Source: Halobacteriales archaeon QS_9_68_17 (GTDB lineage: Archaea; Halobacteriota; Halobacteria; Halobacteriales; Natronoarchaeaceae). Taken from it: a stretch of 64,000 bases of DNA. Below, in pieces: positions 61,170 through 64,000 of this stretch. Below the pieces are notes generated by a model. The model saw only the letters and a program-made list of their open reading frames with translations. It did no database searches and was not told the origin of the DNA. The DNA is taken from positions 1 to 64,000 of the forward strand of contig PXSA01000041.1 of NCBI GenBank assembly GCA_003023565.1, read 5' to 3'. Within the stretch, counting starts at the first letter, position 1, and every line of letters begins with the position of its first letter. The position numbers were made by a program, and so were the translations under genes.

Positions 61170-61272
61170 GGTACCGTACCTCCGTGCGGTGTTAGTCGCC
61201 GATGACGGAACGCCGCGTTCACGTGCATACGATTCGGCTTCGACGGCGATAAACTAAGTTTTGGGGGTTAAC

Positions 61273-61292
61273 AACAACTCCGAGTAGTTGTT
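61273..61292. promoter_or_regulatory. Perfect inverted repeat upstream of the sugar-binding protein gene
   Basis: AACAACT (61273-61279) and AGTTGTT (61286-61292) are separated by CCGAGT, a seven-base perfect dyad of repressor-operator shape. It lies 40 bases before the ATG at 61333 and about 100 from the divergent glucosidase start, so one regulator could control both directions. Regulator unknown (TrmB-like or GntR-like families would fit). Confidence 0.5.
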
Positions 61293-61332
61293 CTGCATCA
61301 GCTTTATCATGATCAACCTTGTGCTTCCTAGC

Positions 61333-62652
61333 ATGACAACCCGTGACCAGGTGACGAGACGGAACGTGCTCAGAGGCAGTGCGGGAGCGGTCGCCGCCGG
61401 ACTCGCCGGGTGCACCGGCTACTTCACCGGGAGCGGCGACGGCTCGACGACCACGGTCGATTACTGGAACATCCACAACGGGGACCCGTTCCGGGACCCG
61501 ATCAACAGCATCGTCAGCAACTACGAGGAGGAGAGCGGGAACACGGTCGAAACCAGATACGTCGACAACGACTCCATCTCCGAGCAGATCTCCAGCGCGG
61601 TCGCCTCGGACACCCTTCCGAGCGTGGGATTGCTGGCCATCCAGACGATCCAGCGATTAGGCTCCGACGGCTCGCTGTCGCCGGAGAGCGCGACGCAGGC
61701 GATCGAGGACGTCGGCAAGGACGACTTCCGAGAGGGACCACTCCAGTTCATGAGCGCGGGCGACGACGGGTACTACGGCGTCCCCGCCGACGCGTGGGTG
61801 CAGGGGCTCTGGTACCGGAAGAGCGCCTTCGAGGAACGGGGTCTCGAACCGCCCGTGACGTGGGACGCGATCCTCGAAGCGGCCGAGACGTTCCACGACC
61901 CGGACAACGATACGTACGGTATCGGCTTCGGGACGAAAGTGACCGCGTACGCCCGCCAGTGTTTCACGCCCTTCGCCCGGTCGAACGGCGCGCGAGTCCT
62001 CGACGCGGACGCCAACGTCGTCTTCGATTCCGACGAGATGGTCGAGGCGCTCTCGTACGTGCAGGAGCTGGGCCAGTACGTCCCGGGCGCGGTGTCGTTC
62101 GAGGACACGCGCAACCTCTACGGGAACGAACAGGAACACATGTTCCTGTACTCCTCGTATCTCCTCCCGGACCTGCTGTCGGACAAGGGGCCGGAGATGG
62201 TCGAGGACACCGGCCTGGCACCGGCCACGGAAAAGGAGCGCCGGAGCACCTACGGGCAGGTGCTCGGCCACGCCATCTTCGCGAACTCGGACGGCGAACA
62301 GGAGATGTCGCGCGACTTCGTGAACTACGTCATGAACGGCGAGTCGTACGTCGAGTGGTGTCACACGAATCCGGGCGGGACGATGCCCGTCCTGAAGTCG
62401 ACGTCCGAGAGCGATGCCTACCGGGACGACGAGATCCTCTCGGCCTGGAGCGACACCATCGACCAGATATCGTCGGCGCTTGGCAACATGGACCGTTTCG
62501 ATTTCGTCGAGGGCAAGCTGCTCCCGGCGTTCGGGCAGGTGACGAGTAACTCGCTCGTCGCGGAGGCAGTCAATCGCGTCGTGATCAAGGAACACGACCC
62601 CGAGACGGTGGCAACCGAACAGGCCGAGAAAATGCGCAATGCGCTCTCATAA
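61333..62652 (+). CDS. Sugar ABC transporter substrate-binding lipoprotein
   Basis: A 439-aa family 1 extracellular solute-binding protein. It has a Tat-like signal (TTRDQVTRRNVLRGSAGAVA) with the lipobox AAGLAGC27. The binding lobes read YWNIHNGDPFRDPINSIVSN, GYYGVPADAWVQGLWYRKSA, VTWDAILEAAETFHD and AFGQVTSNSLVAEAVNRVV, the classical MalE/UgpB pattern. ATG at 61333 is used rather than upstream TTG/ATG codons, because it gives a normal signal peptide. Two permeases follow in the same operon, so it captures a sugar or oligosaccharide outside the cell. Confidence 0.92.
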   Translation: MTTRDQVTRRNVLRGSAGAVAAGLAGCTGYFTGSGDGSTTTVDYWNIHNGDPFRDPINSIVSNYEEESGNTVETRYVDNDSISEQISSAVASDTLPSVGLLAIQTIQRLGSDGSLSPESATQAIEDVGKDDFREGPLQFMSAGDDGYYGVPADAWVQGLWYRKSAFEERGLEPPVTWDAILEAAETFHDPDNDTYGIGFGTKVTAYARQCFTPFARSNGARVLDADANVVFDSDEMVEALSYVQELGQYVPGAVSFEDTRNLYGNEQEHMFLYSSYLLPDLLSDKGPEMVEDTGLAPATEKERRSTYGQVLGHAIFANSDGEQEMSRDFVNYVMNGESYVEWCHTNPGGTMPVLKSTSESDAYRDDEILSAWSDTIDQISSALGNMDRFDFVEGKLLPAFGQVTSNSLVAEAVNRVVIKEHDPETVATEQAEKMRNALS

Positions 62653-63569
62653 TGTCTCTCGGAGAACGACTCATCGCCACCGGGCCTAACAGCTACTTCG
62701 AAAGCCCGGTCGAGCGACGCGAAGCGCTCCTGGGTATTCTCCTCATTCTCCCGGCAGTCGTCCTCATCGGTGCAGTCATCCTCTATCCGCTCGCGTACAA
62801 CGTCTACCTGAGTTTCACCGACGTGCCGCTGAATCCGAACCAGTCGCCGCAGTGGGTCGGCCTCTCCAACTACGTCGACCTGCTCACGTCGGGGCAGTTC
62901 TGGTCGGCGTTCTCGACGACCGTGCTGTTCACGGTCGGGAGTACGGTCCTCTCGACGGTGATCGGCCTCGCGGTGGCGCTGCTGTTCGACCGCCAGTTCC
63001 GCGGCCGTCGCCTCGTTCGCGGCCTCGTCTTGCTTCCCCACGTCACGCCGATCATCGCGGTGGCGTTCGTCTGGCAGTTCATGCTCAGTCCGCTCTGGGG
63101 CTCGATCCCGAGCCTCCTCGCGGATCTCGGCCTCTACAGCAGTCGCGTCGGCCTGCTCCAGCGGAGCGGGACGGCGCTCCCGATGGTGATCGTCTTCTCG
63201 GCGTGGCGGAACTTCCCGTTCGCGTTCCTGCTGTTCGTCGCGCGGTTACAGGCCATCCCCGAGTCCATGTACGAGGCCGCACGCATCGACGGCGCGAGCG
63301 CGATCGCGCAGTTCAAGGACATCACGCTGCCCGAACTGCGGGGTACCATCGCGATCATCGTCCTGTTGCGGGGTATCTGGGAGTTCAACGCGTTCGCGCA
63401 GATATGGCTGCTCACGAGGCAGGTGACGACGCTTCCGATCCTGGCCTACCGGACGGCGTTCGCGAACTTCGAACAGGGGCTCGGGGCGGCGATCGCCTTG
63501 CTCCTGTTCGTCATCCAGATACTCCTGGTCATCGGGTTCATCACCCTGTTCGGGGAGGACAGCGTATGA
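62652..63569 (+). CDS. Sugar ABC transporter permease, MalF/UgpA type
   Basis: A 305-aa inner-membrane permease with six helices (PAVVLIGAVILYPLAYNVYL, VLFTVGSTVLSTVIGLAVAL, IIAVAFVWQFMLSPLWGSIP, ITLFGEDSV at the end). The ATPase-coupling EAA loop reads EAARIDGASAIAQFKDITLP with conserved G. TAATG overlap with the binding-protein gene shows that it is co-translated. Confidence 0.93.
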   Translation: MSLGERLIATGPNSYFESPVERREALLGILLILPAVVLIGAVILYPLAYNVYLSFTDVPLNPNQSPQWVGLSNYVDLLTSGQFWSAFSTTVLFTVGSTVLSTVIGLAVALLFDRQFRGRRLVRGLVLLPHVTPIIAVAFVWQFMLSPLWGSIPSLLADLGLYSSRVGLLQRSGTALPMVIVFSAWRNFPFAFLLFVARLQAIPESMYEAARIDGASAIAQFKDITLPELRGTIAIIVLLRGIWEFNAFAQIWLLTRQVTTLPILAYRTAFANFEQGLGAAIALLLFVIQILLVIGFITLFGEDSV

Positions 63570-64000
63570 GCTGGCTCACCATCATCGCCGGCGCGGCCCG
63601 CGAGTCCGCGTCCGGCGTGCGCCTGCTCCGGCAGCAAGTGCGTCGCGACGGCCGACTGCGCCGTCTCGGCTTCTACGTCAGTCTGGGGCTCACGCTACTC
63701 GTGTCGCTGTTCCCGTTCTACGTGATGTTCATCACGAGCATCTCGCCGGACGACGCCATCTACGCCAACGACCCCTCGCTGCTTCCGGAGGCGGTCACGT
63801 TGAAGCAGTACACCGTCCTGTTCAGCTCCGAGACGTTCGCGTTCACCAGCTACTTCCTGAACAGCGCGGTCGTGGCGTTCATCACCGCGATGTTCTCGCT
63901 CGTCATCGGGGTCATCGGCGCGTACAGTTTCACCCGCCTGGAGTACCCCGGCAACACGATCATTCGGCGGGGCGTGGTCGTCGTCTACATGCTCTCGGCC
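63566..64000 (+). CDS. Sugar ABC transporter permease, MalG/UgpE type (partial)
   Basis: The first 145 codons of a second permease that runs off the right edge. It starts at ATG 63566, overlapping the first permease by four bases (ATGA). Read helices: LGLTLLVSLFPFYVMFITSI, VVAFITAMFSLVIGVIGAYS, and RRGVVVVYMLSA at the edge. The MalG-type leader SFTRLEYPGNTIIRR is present. With the binding protein and first permease it makes a complete importer apart from the ATPase, which is presumably beyond the window. Confidence 0.92.
   Translation, partial: MSWLTIIAGAARESASGVRLLRQQVRRDGRLRRLGFYVSLGLTLLVSLFPFYVMFITSISPDDAIYANDPSLLPEAVTLKQYTVLFSSETFAFTSYFLNSAVVAFITAMFSLVIGVIGAYSFTRLEYPGNTIIRRGVVVVYMLSA

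Noticed and set aside
61282-61286. TrmB operator (TACT-N7/8-GAGTA) before the binding protein
   Set aside because: A GAGTA is present but no TACT half-site at the proper distance, so only the AACAACT dyad is reported.

Overview
The window is haloarchaeal chromosome (class Halobacteria; genus not resolvable from the sequence). The evidence is a high G+C, GC-skewed coding style, acidic proteins, many leaderless starts just downstream of TTTAAA/TTATAA-like boxes, archaeal information genes (mcm, eif6, rpl39e, rpl31e, rpl20e, prefoldin alpha, srp54, ftsY), Tat-type lipoprotein signals and many small CxxC proteins typical of haloarchaea.

Layout. 0-14 kb: housekeeping and metabolic genes (upp, ArsA-like ATPase, CstA, PiT phosphate permease, CNNM/CorC-type membrane protein, glutaredoxin and thioredoxin-fold pair, secreted M23 peptidase, Sua5, stand-alone Cas4-like protein). 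14.05-16.37 kb: a sharply A/T-rich island holding one 700-aa gene with a winged-helix-like N-terminus, a PIN nuclease domain and a coiled-coil tail; it is the strongest candidate for an undescribed system. 16.4-19.5 kb: SufU/SufS iron-sulfur genes around an aldo/keto reductase. 20-33 kb: MFS transporter, DUF424 and TPR genes, RNA ligase-like ThpR, then the rpl39e-rpl31e-eif6-rpl20e-pfdA-ftsY run, a carotenoid oxygenase, a small AbrB-like gene pair next to an 81-bp palindrome, a HalX response regulator and srp54. 33-40.5 kb: SurE, two MgtE-type half transporters, a lipoprotein, and an operon of three haloarchaeal hypotheticals ending in a MinD-like ATPase. 40.5-46.6 kb: mcm, interrupted by three in-frame inteins (2031 codons, of which 698 are extein). 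46.7-57.6 kb: an aldo/keto reductase, a tRNA-Pro(TGG) with tRNA-like fragments beside it, a large DEAD/DEAH helicase, a membrane metalloprotease with CBS domains, a low-molecular-weight phosphatase, a PHP-domain protein and a truncated pair of FtsX-type permeases. 57.9-64 kb: a carbohydrate locus (AGE epimerase, glycogen-debranching-type glucosidase, sugar-binding lipoprotein, two permeases) running off the right end.

An unusual number of genes carry single-base frame disruptions (helicase at a run of eight G, aldo/keto reductase, the hypothetical upstream of minD, two lipoproteins, a glyoxalase, an HTH regulator, a membrane protein). Some are clearly decayed; others would be restored by one base and could be sequencing errors. 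All family calls are from reading the sequence only; no database search was run.
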